Shown here: one piece after another, positions 57,565-64,000 of the stretch
Layout: the number at the start of each line of letters is the position of its first letter
How positions within the stretch are numbered: position 1 is the stretch's first letter
Notes under the pieces: model-generated
Seen by the model: the letters and a program-made list of their open reading frames with translations, nothing else
Database searches by the model: none
What the model was told of the DNA's origin: nothing
Source of the DNA: Chryseobacterium sp.
Lineage (GTDB): Bacteria; Bacteroidota; Bacteroidia; Flavobacteriales; Weeksellaceae
Reading direction: 5' to 3'
Assembly (NCBI GenBank): GCA_018260475.1
Contig: JAGLBA010000011.1
Location: 1 to 64,000 of the forward strand
Length of the DNA: 64,000 nucleotides
Position numbers and translations under genes: made by a program

Positions 57565-58656
57565 TCACTTGCCGGTTTCGCTATACTGCTCTTTATAATA
57601 CTTTTGGTAATCTCCGGTCGTTACATTTTCAAGCCATTCTTTGTTTTGCAAGAACCAATCTATCGTTTTAGAAAGACCTTCCTCAAAAGTTACGGATGGT
57701 TTCCAACCGAGATTTTCTTTGAGTTTAGAAGCATCAATCGCATAGCGTTTGTCGTGTCCGGGACGGTCTTTTACAAATGTGATGAGTTTTTCGGAATATC
57801 CTTCTGGTTTTCCAGTTTTTGCATCTACCTGCTTGATAAGTTCTTTCACCAAATTGATATTTTGCCATTCATTCCAGCCACCTATGTTGTAGGTTTCACC
57901 TGTTTTTGCTTCATGGAAAATCTTGAAAATAGCTTTAGCGTGGTCGATTACATACAACCAATCGCGGGTGTACTTTCCATCGCCATAAATAGGCAGTGGC
58001 TTTTCATTCAAAATATTGTGGATGCAAAGCGGAATCAGTTTCTCAGGGAAATGGTTCGGCCCGTAATTATTGGAGCAATTTGAAACGATGAACGGCATCC
58101 CGTAAGTATTTCCATAAGCACGAACCAAGTGGTCTGACGCGGCTTTAGAAGCGGAATACGGAGATTTTGGATCGTAAGAGGTCTCCTCGGTAAAGAATCC
58201 AGTCTCGCCCAATGCGCCATAAACCTCATCCGTAGAAACATGATAGAACAAGTTTTCGCGTGGGCCATCCGGGAAGTTCCCGTGGGAGTGATCGGGGTTG
58301 AGCGTCCAGTACTCTTTGCAAAGATTTAAAAGATTCGCCGTACCATTCACATTGGTATGGATGAAAGAATTTGGATCCGTGATACTGCGGTCTACATGGG
58401 ATTCCGCCGCAAGATGGACTACTGCATCCGGATGATATTTTTCAAAAACGGCGTAAAGTTCATCCGGTTTGGTAATATCCGCTTTTTCGAAAACATAGTT
58501 GGGTTCGTTTTCGATATCTTTTAAATTTTCAAGATTTCCGGCGTAAGTGAGCGCATCAAGATTAATGATTTTTGTGTCCGGCAAATTTTTAACAAACTCG
58601 CGAACGACATGGGATCCAATGAACCCGGCACCGCCAGTGATGATTATGTTTTTCAT
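57565..58656 (-). CDS. rfbB: dTDP-glucose 4,6-dehydratase
   Basis: A 363-residue short-chain dehydrogenase-type enzyme forming dTDP-4-dehydro-6-deoxyglucose. NAD motif GGAGFIGSHVV, HLAAESHVDRSI, the active-site VSTDEVYG with Asp-Glu, and the YSASKAASD Tyr-Lys pair, then NNYGPNHFPEKLIP. Complete and of normal length. Flanked by rfbC (27 bp) and rfbA (69 bp). Confidence 0.97.
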   Translation of the reverse strand: MKNIIITGGAGFIGSHVVREFVKNLPDTKIINLDALTYAGNLENLKDIENEPNYVFEKADITKPDELYAVFEKYHPDAVVHLAAESHVDRSITDPNSFIHTNVNGTANLLNLCKEYWTLNPDHSHGNFPDGPRENLFYHVSTDEVYGALGETGFFTEETSYDPKSPYSASKAASDHLVRAYGNTYGMPFIVSNCSNNYGPNHFPEKLIPLCIHNILNEKPLPIYGDGKYTRDWLYVIDHAKAIFKIFHEAKTGETYNIGGWNEWQNINLVKELIKQVDAKTGKPEGYSEKLITFVKDRPGHDKRYAIDASKLKENLGWKPSVTFEEGLSKTIDWFLQNKEWLENVTTGDYQKYYKEQYSETGK

Positions 58657-58683
58657 AAAATAATGTTTCTACTTATTGTAAGA

Positions 58684-59229
58684 TTAAAAGTTACCTTCTG
58701 CAAAAGTAGGCTGAACGCGATCTTTATCTGAAAGAATAACTGCTTCGGCAGGAAGTTTCCAATCGATATTTAATTCAGGATCGTTCCACAAAACCCCGCC
58801 TTCAGATTCTTTGTTATAAAAATTATCGCATTTATAAGCAAAAACCGCCGACTCGCTCAATACTGAAAAGCCATGACCAAAACCACGAGGTACATAGAAT
58901 TGTAAGCGATTTTCTGCGGTAAGTTCCACACCATACCATTGTGCAAAAGTGGGGGAATCTCTGCGAAGATCAACCGCTACATCCCAAACACGGCCTTCGA
59001 GGCAGGAAACCAATTTTGCCTGTGCATGGTCCCCCTTTTGTAAATGTAAACCCCGAAGCACGCCATAATTGGATTTAGAAATGTTGTCCTGAACGAAATG
59101 ACCGTTCATCCCGGTAAGCTGCTCGAATTTTTGCTCGTTATACTTCTCAAAAAAGTAGCCTCTTTCGTCCTCGAAAATCGTGGGTTCGATGATGTAGCAA
59201 TCTTTTAAAGGCGTTTCTTTTATTTTCAT
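58684..59229 (-). CDS. rfbC: dTDP-4-dehydrorhamnose 3,5-epimerase
   Basis: A 181-residue cupin-fold epimerase giving dTDP-4-dehydro-L-rhamnose. FVQDNISKSNYGVLRGLHLQ contains the active-site His region; VAVDLRRDSPTFAQW, PRGFGHGFSVLSE and the YN-x-ESEGGVLWNDPELNI end are typical. Its ATG overlaps the stop of the cytidylyltransferase gene by 4 bp. The next enzyme of rhamnose synthesis, RfbD, is not in the visible operon. Confidence 0.96.
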   Translation of the reverse strand: MKIKETPLKDCYIIEPTIFEDERGYFFEKYNEQKFEQLTGMNGHFVQDNISKSNYGVLRGLHLQKGDHAQAKLVSCLEGRVWDVAVDLRRDSPTFAQWYGVELTAENRLQFYVPRGFGHGFSVLSESAVFAYKCDNFYNKESEGGVLWNDPELNIDWKLPAEAVILSDKDRVQPTFAEGNF

Positions 59230-59666
59230 TTTGTGTTTAGTTTGGCTGCTTCTTGTTCGTAAACTGCTTTTTTCAACCCTGAACTCGAGAAACGGTGGTC
59301 GCGTTTGTTATAATAAATTTCGATACCTTTTTCCTCACAATAGGCTTTTCCGGTGAAGTCTTTATCACGGTAATCATCCCCGATAATACGGACATCAATT
59401 ACAAAGGAACGCAAAATATCTTCCAAATCCTGTTCAGTGACATAAGGCACAATTTCGTCGACACTTTTGCAGGCGCTGAGTTGAATATACCTTTCCACAA
59501 TGCTCTGTGTCGGGCTGTTTTTATTGGCACGCTCCATAGACGGATCTATTTGGAGTCCCACAATTAAATAATCGCACACTGATTTTGCCTCTTCCAACAT
59601 TTTGATATGACCGGCGTGTAGCAGATCGAAGGCAGAAAATGTAATTCCAATTCTTTGGGTTTTCAT
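59226..59666 (-). CDS. Cytidylyltransferase-like nucleotidyltransferase (TagD type)
   Basis: A 146-residue class I nucleotidyltransferase with the HAGH motif (H17, H20) in FSAFDLLHAGHIKMLEEAK and the second motif RFSSSGLKK. It resembles glycerol-3-phosphate cytidylyltransferase. CDP-glycerol or a related polyol could decorate the polysaccharide, or the enzyme may make another activated alcohol. No visible glycerophosphotransferase gene supports the choice. Overlaps rfbC. Confidence 0.85.
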   Translation of the reverse strand: MKTQRIGITFSAFDLLHAGHIKMLEEAKSVCDYLIVGLQIDPSMERANKNSPTQSIVERYIQLSACKSVDEIVPYVTEQDLEDILRSFVIDVRIIGDDYRDKDFTGKAYCEEKGIEIYYNKRDHRFSSSGLKKAVYEQEAAKLNTK

Positions 59667-59709
59667 TTTAAAATTTAGTTAAAGTATTAATTTCAACAAA
59701 CTGTATTTA

Positions 59710-60714
59710 TTATTGTAAAAATAGCTTCTCTCCTAATTGTTTTTTTATATTCATTTTCACCAGAAGATATAAAACTGCCGTAGGCATAATTATTATGATA
59801 AACATCAACCAATCTGGTAGCTGCAGCACTATAAGCAATATATTAATGATTATTTGGCAAATAGCATAGCCTGTGCTTACCACGAGATGAGGCACTTTCT
59901 TGTCATTAGCAAAAAGCTGGTAAAGATGACGACGGTGCGCCTCCATAATGTTTTCTTTTAGTTTCACTCTTTCGATAATCGTTAAAACTGCCTCCACACC
60001 ATAAACGGTAAGGAGCATAATCCATTTAAAGTCATTGGTTTTAATTATCAGCAACCCGATTAATGCAAGTACCCAAAATGCAACGCCAAAGCTGCCAACA
60101 TCTCCCATGAAACACTTGGCTTTTTTTCTAAAATTAAAAAACAGAAACACCAAACAGGCTATTATGGGATAAATAATAAAATCTTCATCTGTGAAAGTTG
60201 TAACTTTTTGATTTACATATAAAAGAGTGCCTAAGGCTACCAAATTATAAAGACCAGACATTCCATTGATACCATCCATAAAATTACAAGCATTCAAAAT
60301 ACCAATAACTACAATATAAATTACTGGGATTGCCCAAACTGGAAGAATTTGGAATAAACCTAAAAAATACAACAGCAGTGTCACCGATATAAAATGAAAA
60401 ACCAAGCGAATCTTGCTTGATAAATCTACAATATCATCTATAAAACTGATAGCACAAATCGTAAGTAATCCCACCCCGAAAATAAGATAAGAGCGGCGAG
60501 CTATAAGAGTTGCTTCATTTTCTGTGATTATAAACAAAGAACAAATAAAAAGTACAAAGGCCAACGGATATACGATCCCCCCACCTCGCAGAGTTATTTC
60601 TGTATGGGCACTTCTGTGATTAGGCTTGTCTATAATATTATACCTATCTGCTATCCTAAAATAGGCCAGCATTAATATAAATAAAAGTACGAAAACAATG
60701 AGATATTCTATCAT
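59710..60714 (-). CDS. Polyprenyl-phosphate glycosyl-1-phosphate transferase (MraY/WecA family)
   Basis: A 334-residue membrane protein with about ten hydrophobic segments. Family motifs: IDKPNHRSAHTEITLRGGGI (cytoplasmic loop 1), the Asp pair SFIDDIVDLSS, NFMDGINGMSGLYN, and FMGDVGSFGVAFW for nucleotide and metal. The HRRHLYQLF box at the C-terminus is the WecA-like His motif. It should load the first sugar phosphate on undecaprenyl phosphate, starting the repeat unit. Follows the epimerase gene with a 4-bp gap. Confidence 0.93.
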   Translation of the reverse strand: MIEYLIVFVLLFILMLAYFRIADRYNIIDKPNHRSAHTEITLRGGGIVYPLAFVLFICSLFIITENEATLIARRSYLIFGVGLLTICAISFIDDIVDLSSKIRLVFHFISVTLLLYFLGLFQILPVWAIPVIYIVVIGILNACNFMDGINGMSGLYNLVALGTLLYVNQKVTTFTDEDFIIYPIIACLVFLFFNFRKKAKCFMGDVGSFGVAFWVLALIGLLIIKTNDFKWIMLLTVYGVEAVLTIIERVKLKENIMEAHRRHLYQLFANDKKVPHLVVSTGYAICQIIINILLIVLQLPDWLMFIIIIMPTAVLYLLVKMNIKKQLGEKLFLQ

Positions 60715-60718
60715 AGTG

Positions 60719-61615
60719 TTATTTCATAAATTTTTCCATCACTGGAGATGGCTTGTATTCCATTTCGTTACAAACCTTTTGATTTGAAAATGTTAAAGGG
60801 CTCATCAATTTTTTGAGGCGCAACGAATTAATTGGTGCCTTTTCACCTATAAAATCACCCAAAAAAGCAAGACTTTTAGCAACGAAATAGGGGATATTTT
60901 TTGGGGCAGGTTTTTTCAAATGACTAGCAATAGTCTTAGAAATTTCATAAAAATCCGGCTCATAGTTGTCACAAATATTATAAATCCCTCCAGGTGAAGA
61001 GACAGTTTTTTCGATAAGTTGAGCGAAATCCTCAACCCACATAATGCTTTTTTTAGCTTTACCCCCTGCAATGTTAGCATATTTTCCTTTCTTAATCGCT
61101 GAAATCATATCCCCTAAATTACCAGGAGGATTTGGTCCTGCAATTAAGGAAGGTCTGAAAATAAATAATTTCACATTGTACTTTTCACACCATGTTTGCA
61201 AAAATTCTTCCGCCATTAGTTTGCTTTTGGCATAAGGGGTCATACCACACAGTTCGGCAGACTCGTCGATTTTTTCTCCACTATCTCTACCATAGACCGC
61301 AACAGTACTAACAAAAACAAAAATTGCAGGAGGGTTCCTCTCTAAACCCTTGCATAGATTTTCAGTCCCTATTGCATTTACATTGTAGAAATCATTCTCT
61401 TCTATGGAGTTTTTAGGTACGCTGTGAGCCTTACCTGCAGCATGAAAAACCAAATCTATTTTATTTTCTGGTAAAATTGGTATTTCGCTTGCAATGTCGC
61501 ATTTTATGTCGGCATTATTTCGGCTTAGCGTTATAACTGAATGTTCGTTTTTGACAAGCAAAGGGATTACATTAGAACCCAAAAAACCATTTGCACCAGT
61601 AAATAGTATATTCAT
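60719..61615 (-). CDS. NAD-dependent epimerase/dehydratase (SDR)
   Basis: A 298-residue extended SDR. NAD motif FTGANGFLGSNVIPLL, FHAAGKAH, VFVSTVAVYG with the Ser, and the YAKSK Tyr-Lys pair are present. In clusters with WbuB and an MraY-like protein this SDR usually reduces or epimerises a 4-keto-6-deoxy sugar (FucNAc/QuiNAc type). The exact product is not proven. It shares one base (61615) with the GT4 stop. More AT-rich than the rfb genes. Confidence 0.88.
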   Translation of the reverse strand: MNILFTGANGFLGSNVIPLLVKNEHSVITLSRNNADIKCDIASEIPILPENKIDLVFHAAGKAHSVPKNSIEENDFYNVNAIGTENLCKGLERNPPAIFVFVSTVAVYGRDSGEKIDESAELCGMTPYAKSKLMAEEFLQTWCEKYNVKLFIFRPSLIAGPNPPGNLGDMISAIKKGKYANIAGGKAKKSIMWVEDFAQLIEKTVSSPGGIYNICDNYEPDFYEISKTIASHLKKPAPKNIPYFVAKSLAFLGDFIGEKAPINSLRLKKLMSPLTFSNQKVCNEMEYKPSPVMEKFMK

Positions 61616-62820
61616 TAAATAATTTCTTTAAATTTATTTAAAATGACTTCTTCAGAATATTTTTCTTCAGCAAGCTGTCTTGCTTTCAAAGATTTATCCT
61701 GAATGTTTTCTGTATCAGCATTAAAATTATTGAAAAAATCTAAAATTTCTTTTTTTTGTTGATGGTTAAATGAATAACCTATTTGTTCCTCTGCAACCAA
61801 TCGCCCGACTTCACTCGCGGCATCACCAATAAAAAGAATTGGTTTACCTGCTGCAAGCACATTATATGTTTTGGAAGGCACACCAAAACCATACATGCCA
61901 TCCGAAAGAGTTATTATAGAAATATCACAGCGATTTAAAATATTATTTTGCTCTTCTCTCTTATAAGATCCTGCAAATTGTACATTCTGCAACTGGTGAG
62001 ATACGGCAAATTCTTGCATCTGTTTTTTTACAGCGCCCTCTCCAACAAAATAGAAGAGTAAATCAGGGTTTTTCACTTCTTTAATGATTTCAAGCAGCTC
62101 TAATAACCCCTGAACTCGCCCAATATTACCAGCATATTGGAAAACGACTTTCTCAATAATATCTTTTTCGTAAGGATCGACCTCAGATTTTTTTCTTGGA
62201 ACTATGTTTTCTGTTTCGGCCCAATTTTCAATTATAGTGATTTTTCCGGCATTTCTTCTTCCTCCTATTTTTTTTTGTACGACATCCTCCATGTCTCTAC
62301 CTAAGACGATTAATCGGTCGGCCGAGGCGTAGGCTCTATCAAAAAACCAGGTTAGTATCTTATATATCAACTTGTCTTTAGACTTTATAATTCCTGCAGG
62401 AATGGTATTTTCTGGAAAAACATCGTGTACCAGGACTGCGAGTTCAAAACCCTTCAACTTTTTGAGTAAAGCGATAAGTAATACCAAAGGCGCAGGATTG
62501 GTAACTATAAAAACTTTATCTTCTTTTTTCACTTTAGTCAATAGTTTGAAAAAAATAGATAAACTCAGCGATACAAATTTAAAAGTACGCGCCACCAAGC
62601 TGTTTTTATCTCCGGAACCAGATTTTAACCTTGTAACTGTAACCTTGTCATTGAGAACAAAATTAGAGTTAGGTGCTGAATTTTTATCATAAGTAGGTTC
62701 ACCACAGATTACCTCCACTTCGTATTTTTCTGTAAGCTTGTTGGCTATTTTTGTCAGAATAAATGAGGTAGATGTTTCTTCTGGATAGAATAATTCAGTG
62801 GCGATCCAAAGTTTTTTCAT
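61615..62820 (-). CDS. wbuB: Glycosyltransferase family 4, WbuB-like (L-FucNAc transferase)
   Basis: A 401-residue GT-B transferase. ELFYPEETSTSFILTKIANKL begins the acceptor domain. LAVLVHDVFPENT and the donor domain motifs FQYAGNIGRVQGLLELLE and DGMYGFGVPSKTYNVLAAGKPIL (EX7E-like area) follow. E. coli O26 WbuB and its homologues transfer N-acetyl-L-fucosamine to a lipid-linked sugar; the adjacent FucNAc synthase supports that. Neighbours overlap or are within 3 bp. Strongly AT-rich. Confidence 0.88.
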   Translation of the reverse strand: MKKLWIATELFYPEETSTSFILTKIANKLTEKYEVEVICGEPTYDKNSAPNSNFVLNDKVTVTRLKSGSGDKNSLVARTFKFVSLSLSIFFKLLTKVKKEDKVFIVTNPAPLVLLIALLKKLKGFELAVLVHDVFPENTIPAGIIKSKDKLIYKILTWFFDRAYASADRLIVLGRDMEDVVQKKIGGRRNAGKITIIENWAETENIVPRKKSEVDPYEKDIIEKVVFQYAGNIGRVQGLLELLEIIKEVKNPDLLFYFVGEGAVKKQMQEFAVSHQLQNVQFAGSYKREEQNNILNRCDISIITLSDGMYGFGVPSKTYNVLAAGKPILFIGDAASEVGRLVAEEQIGYSFNHQQKKEILDFFNNFNADTENIQDKSLKARQLAEEKYSEEVILNKFKEII

Positions 62821-62823
62821 TTT

Positions 62824-63963
62824 CTATTTTTTACTCCACACTACTCTGTTTACATAATCGGTATAGCTCAAAATGATTCTCACCACTTTCTCGGAGACAT
62901 TAGGCATACTATAATCTGCAACGGGGCGGTAGTTTCTATCTGTTTTGCCTGTTTTTTGCTGCTGAAGTTGTACCAGCCCCTGCATGATACGCTCGGAATT
63001 CATCCCTACCATCATCACGCTCGCCTCCTCCATGGCTTCTGGTCTCTCGTGTGCGTCGCGAATATTTAAGGCTCTAAAATTCAAGATTGAAGATTCTTCG
63101 GAAATAGTCCCAGAATCAGATAAAACAGCATAGCTTCTCATCTGCAATGCGTTGTAATCATGAAATCCGAGTGGCTTCAGGAACTGGATTTCCGGGCGCA
63201 CTTGGACCTTCATCTTGTCGATCATATTTCTTGTACGCGGATGGGTGGAGACGATTATCGGGTACCCAAATTTTTCTGCGATCAAATTCAGACTTTCTAT
63301 TAAACCATTAAAATTCTTTTCAGAGTTTATATTTTCTTCGCGGTGCGAACTTACTACGAAAAATTTACCTTCCTCAAGATTTAGCTTTTCTAAAACATCT
63401 GATTTTTCGATTTCTGGTAGGTAGTGGTTCAGAACTTCGAACATAGGTGAACCTGTCTTGATTATTCTATCAGCGGGAAGCCCTTCTTTTAACAGATATT
63501 CTCTTGCAATATCGCTATATGTGAGGTTTACATCCGCTGTATGATCCACAATCTTGCGGTTGGTTTCTTCTGGCACCCTTTGGTCGAAACAACGGTTTCC
63601 GGCCTCCATATGGAAGATTGGGATTTGGCGTTTTTTGGCAGGTATGGCGCAAAGACAAGAATTAGTATCGCCCAAAACAAGGAATGCATCCGGTTTCAGT
63701 TCTTCCAAAAGTGGGTCTATTTTTATCAAAATGTTCCCAACGGTCTCAGTGGCTGTTTTTCCAGCAGCCTCCAAAAAATAATCGGGTCTCCTTAGGCCAA
63801 GATCTTCAAAGAAGATTTGGTTTAGTTCATAGTCGTAATTTTGCCCTGTGTGAACGATGATATGCTCAACTGCTTCGGAATTATCCAGCGCCATGAGTAC
63901 GCGCGACAGGCGTATGATCTCCGGGCGGGTTCCCACCACGGTCATTACTTTTAGTTTTTTCAT
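62824..63963 (-). CDS. wbjD: UDP-N-acetyl-L-fucosamine synthase (2-epimerase, WbjD/FnlC/CapG type)
   Basis: A 379-residue non-hydrolysing UDP-HexNAc 2-epimerase family member. MTVVGTRPEIIRLSRVLMAL, HTGQNYDYELNQIFFEDLG, LVLGDTNSCLCAIPAKK, FHMEAGNRCFDQRVPEETNRK, SSHREENINSEKNF and LSDSGTISEESSIL follow WbjD/CapG rather than WecB, notably the NYDYELN and NRCFDQRVPEE stretches. It makes UDP-FucNAc from the pneumosamine/talose-type intermediate. The partner enzymes (WbjB/CapE and WbjC/CapF) should lie just outside the window. First visible gene of the operon. Confidence 0.9.
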   Translation of the reverse strand: MKKLKVMTVVGTRPEIIRLSRVLMALDNSEAVEHIIVHTGQNYDYELNQIFFEDLGLRRPDYFLEAAGKTATETVGNILIKIDPLLEELKPDAFLVLGDTNSCLCAIPAKKRQIPIFHMEAGNRCFDQRVPEETNRKIVDHTADVNLTYSDIAREYLLKEGLPADRIIKTGSPMFEVLNHYLPEIEKSDVLEKLNLEEGKFFVVSSHREENINSEKNFNGLIESLNLIAEKFGYPIIVSTHPRTRNMIDKMKVQVRPEIQFLKPLGFHDYNALQMRSYAVLSDSGTISEESSILNFRALNIRDAHERPEAMEEASVMMVGMNSERIMQGLVQLQQQKTGKTDRNYRPVADYSMPNVSEKVVRIILSYTDYVNRVVWSKK

Positions 63964-64000
63964 AATTAAAATATAAACTTAACGCGATTATTATTCCACT
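63964..64000. other. Window edge upstream of wbjD
   Basis: 37 bp upstream of wbjD. Stop codons occur in the minus-strand frames, so an upstream gene may end here, but too little is present to tell. Confidence 0.3.

Noticed and set aside
1..64000. CRISPR arrays, rRNA and tRNA genes
   Set aside because: No regularly spaced repeats with unique spacers and no cloverleaf or rRNA signatures were seen on either strand.

Overview
The window looks like chromosomal DNA of a member of the Bacteroidota, order Flavobacteriales, most likely Weeksellaceae (Chryseobacterium/Kaistella relatives). The grounds are TAnnTTTG-type -7 boxes in front of many genes, almost no Shine-Dalgarno sequences, moderately AT-rich genes, and Bacteroidota-typical families and neighbourhoods: DUF1599 divergent from folP, a BT_3928-type DoxX protein, a fold-type III arginine decarboxylase, a GNAT-nitrilase fusion, paired M16 peptidases and a DnaG without zinc ligands. 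No rRNA, tRNA or CRISPR was seen. The species assignment is an inference from remembered families.

Layout. 1-1.8 kb: a complete IS5-family insertion (887 bp, TTA target duplication) lies 21 bp past the end of an arsR-DUF6428 pair. 1.9-12.2 kb: yggS, a sigma-54 activator without an HTH, a MATE transporter, a GNAT-nitrilase, a nitronate monooxygenase-like protein directly followed by a sigma factor, a structured non-coding stretch, lptB with an unusual C-terminal extension, and an ABC exporter. 12.2-17.4 kb: a lipoprotein, a PduO-type adenosyltransferase, thiamine pyrophosphokinase, arginine decarboxylase, a GH25 lysozyme and a DJ-1/PfpI protein. 17.4-22 kb: the minus-strand run DUF1599-BT_3928-TerB-tpiA-prmA, divergent from folP. 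22-31.8 kb: a YcaC-like hydrolase, small unknown genes, dnaG, clpP, pruA, exonuclease III, lipoproteins and aminopeptidase P. 31.8-39.5 kb: an active/inactive M16 pair, a secreted EEP phosphodiesterase, DUF1569, a TrmH methyltransferase, rsmE and tsaD. 39.5-56.4 kb: a very large TamB-like protein, an Lrp regulator, polA, a GT2, an RlmL-like methyltransferase, a ZIP transporter, a sodium symporter, a second exonuclease III, a small RlpA-like protein and rimO. 56.6-64 kb: a minus-strand surface-polysaccharide operon cut by the window edge.

How genes fit together. Most of the window is housekeeping (replication and repair: dnaG, polA, two exonuclease III; RNA and protein modification: prmA, rsmE, tsaD, rimO, RlmL-like, TrmH; envelope: lptB, TamB, GH25, RlpA-like). 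The polysaccharide operon holds a UDP-N-acetyl-L-fucosamine synthase, a FucNAc transferase-like GT4, an epimerase, a polyprenyl-phosphate glycosyl-1-phosphate transferase, a cytidylyltransferase and rfbC-rfbB-rfbA, so it probably starts and builds a lipid-linked repeat with FucNAc-type and dTDP-6-deoxyhexose sugars. rfbD is absent from the visible part.

Most interesting signals: the LptB C-terminal extension; two copies of a structured GC-rich intergenic element; a recurrent TAnnTTTG-(4-5 nt)-ATG arrangement that predicts leaderless transcripts; hairpins overlapping -7 boxes; the zinc-ligand-free DnaG; and a dense nest of inverted repeats with a DnaA-box-like sequence before lptB.
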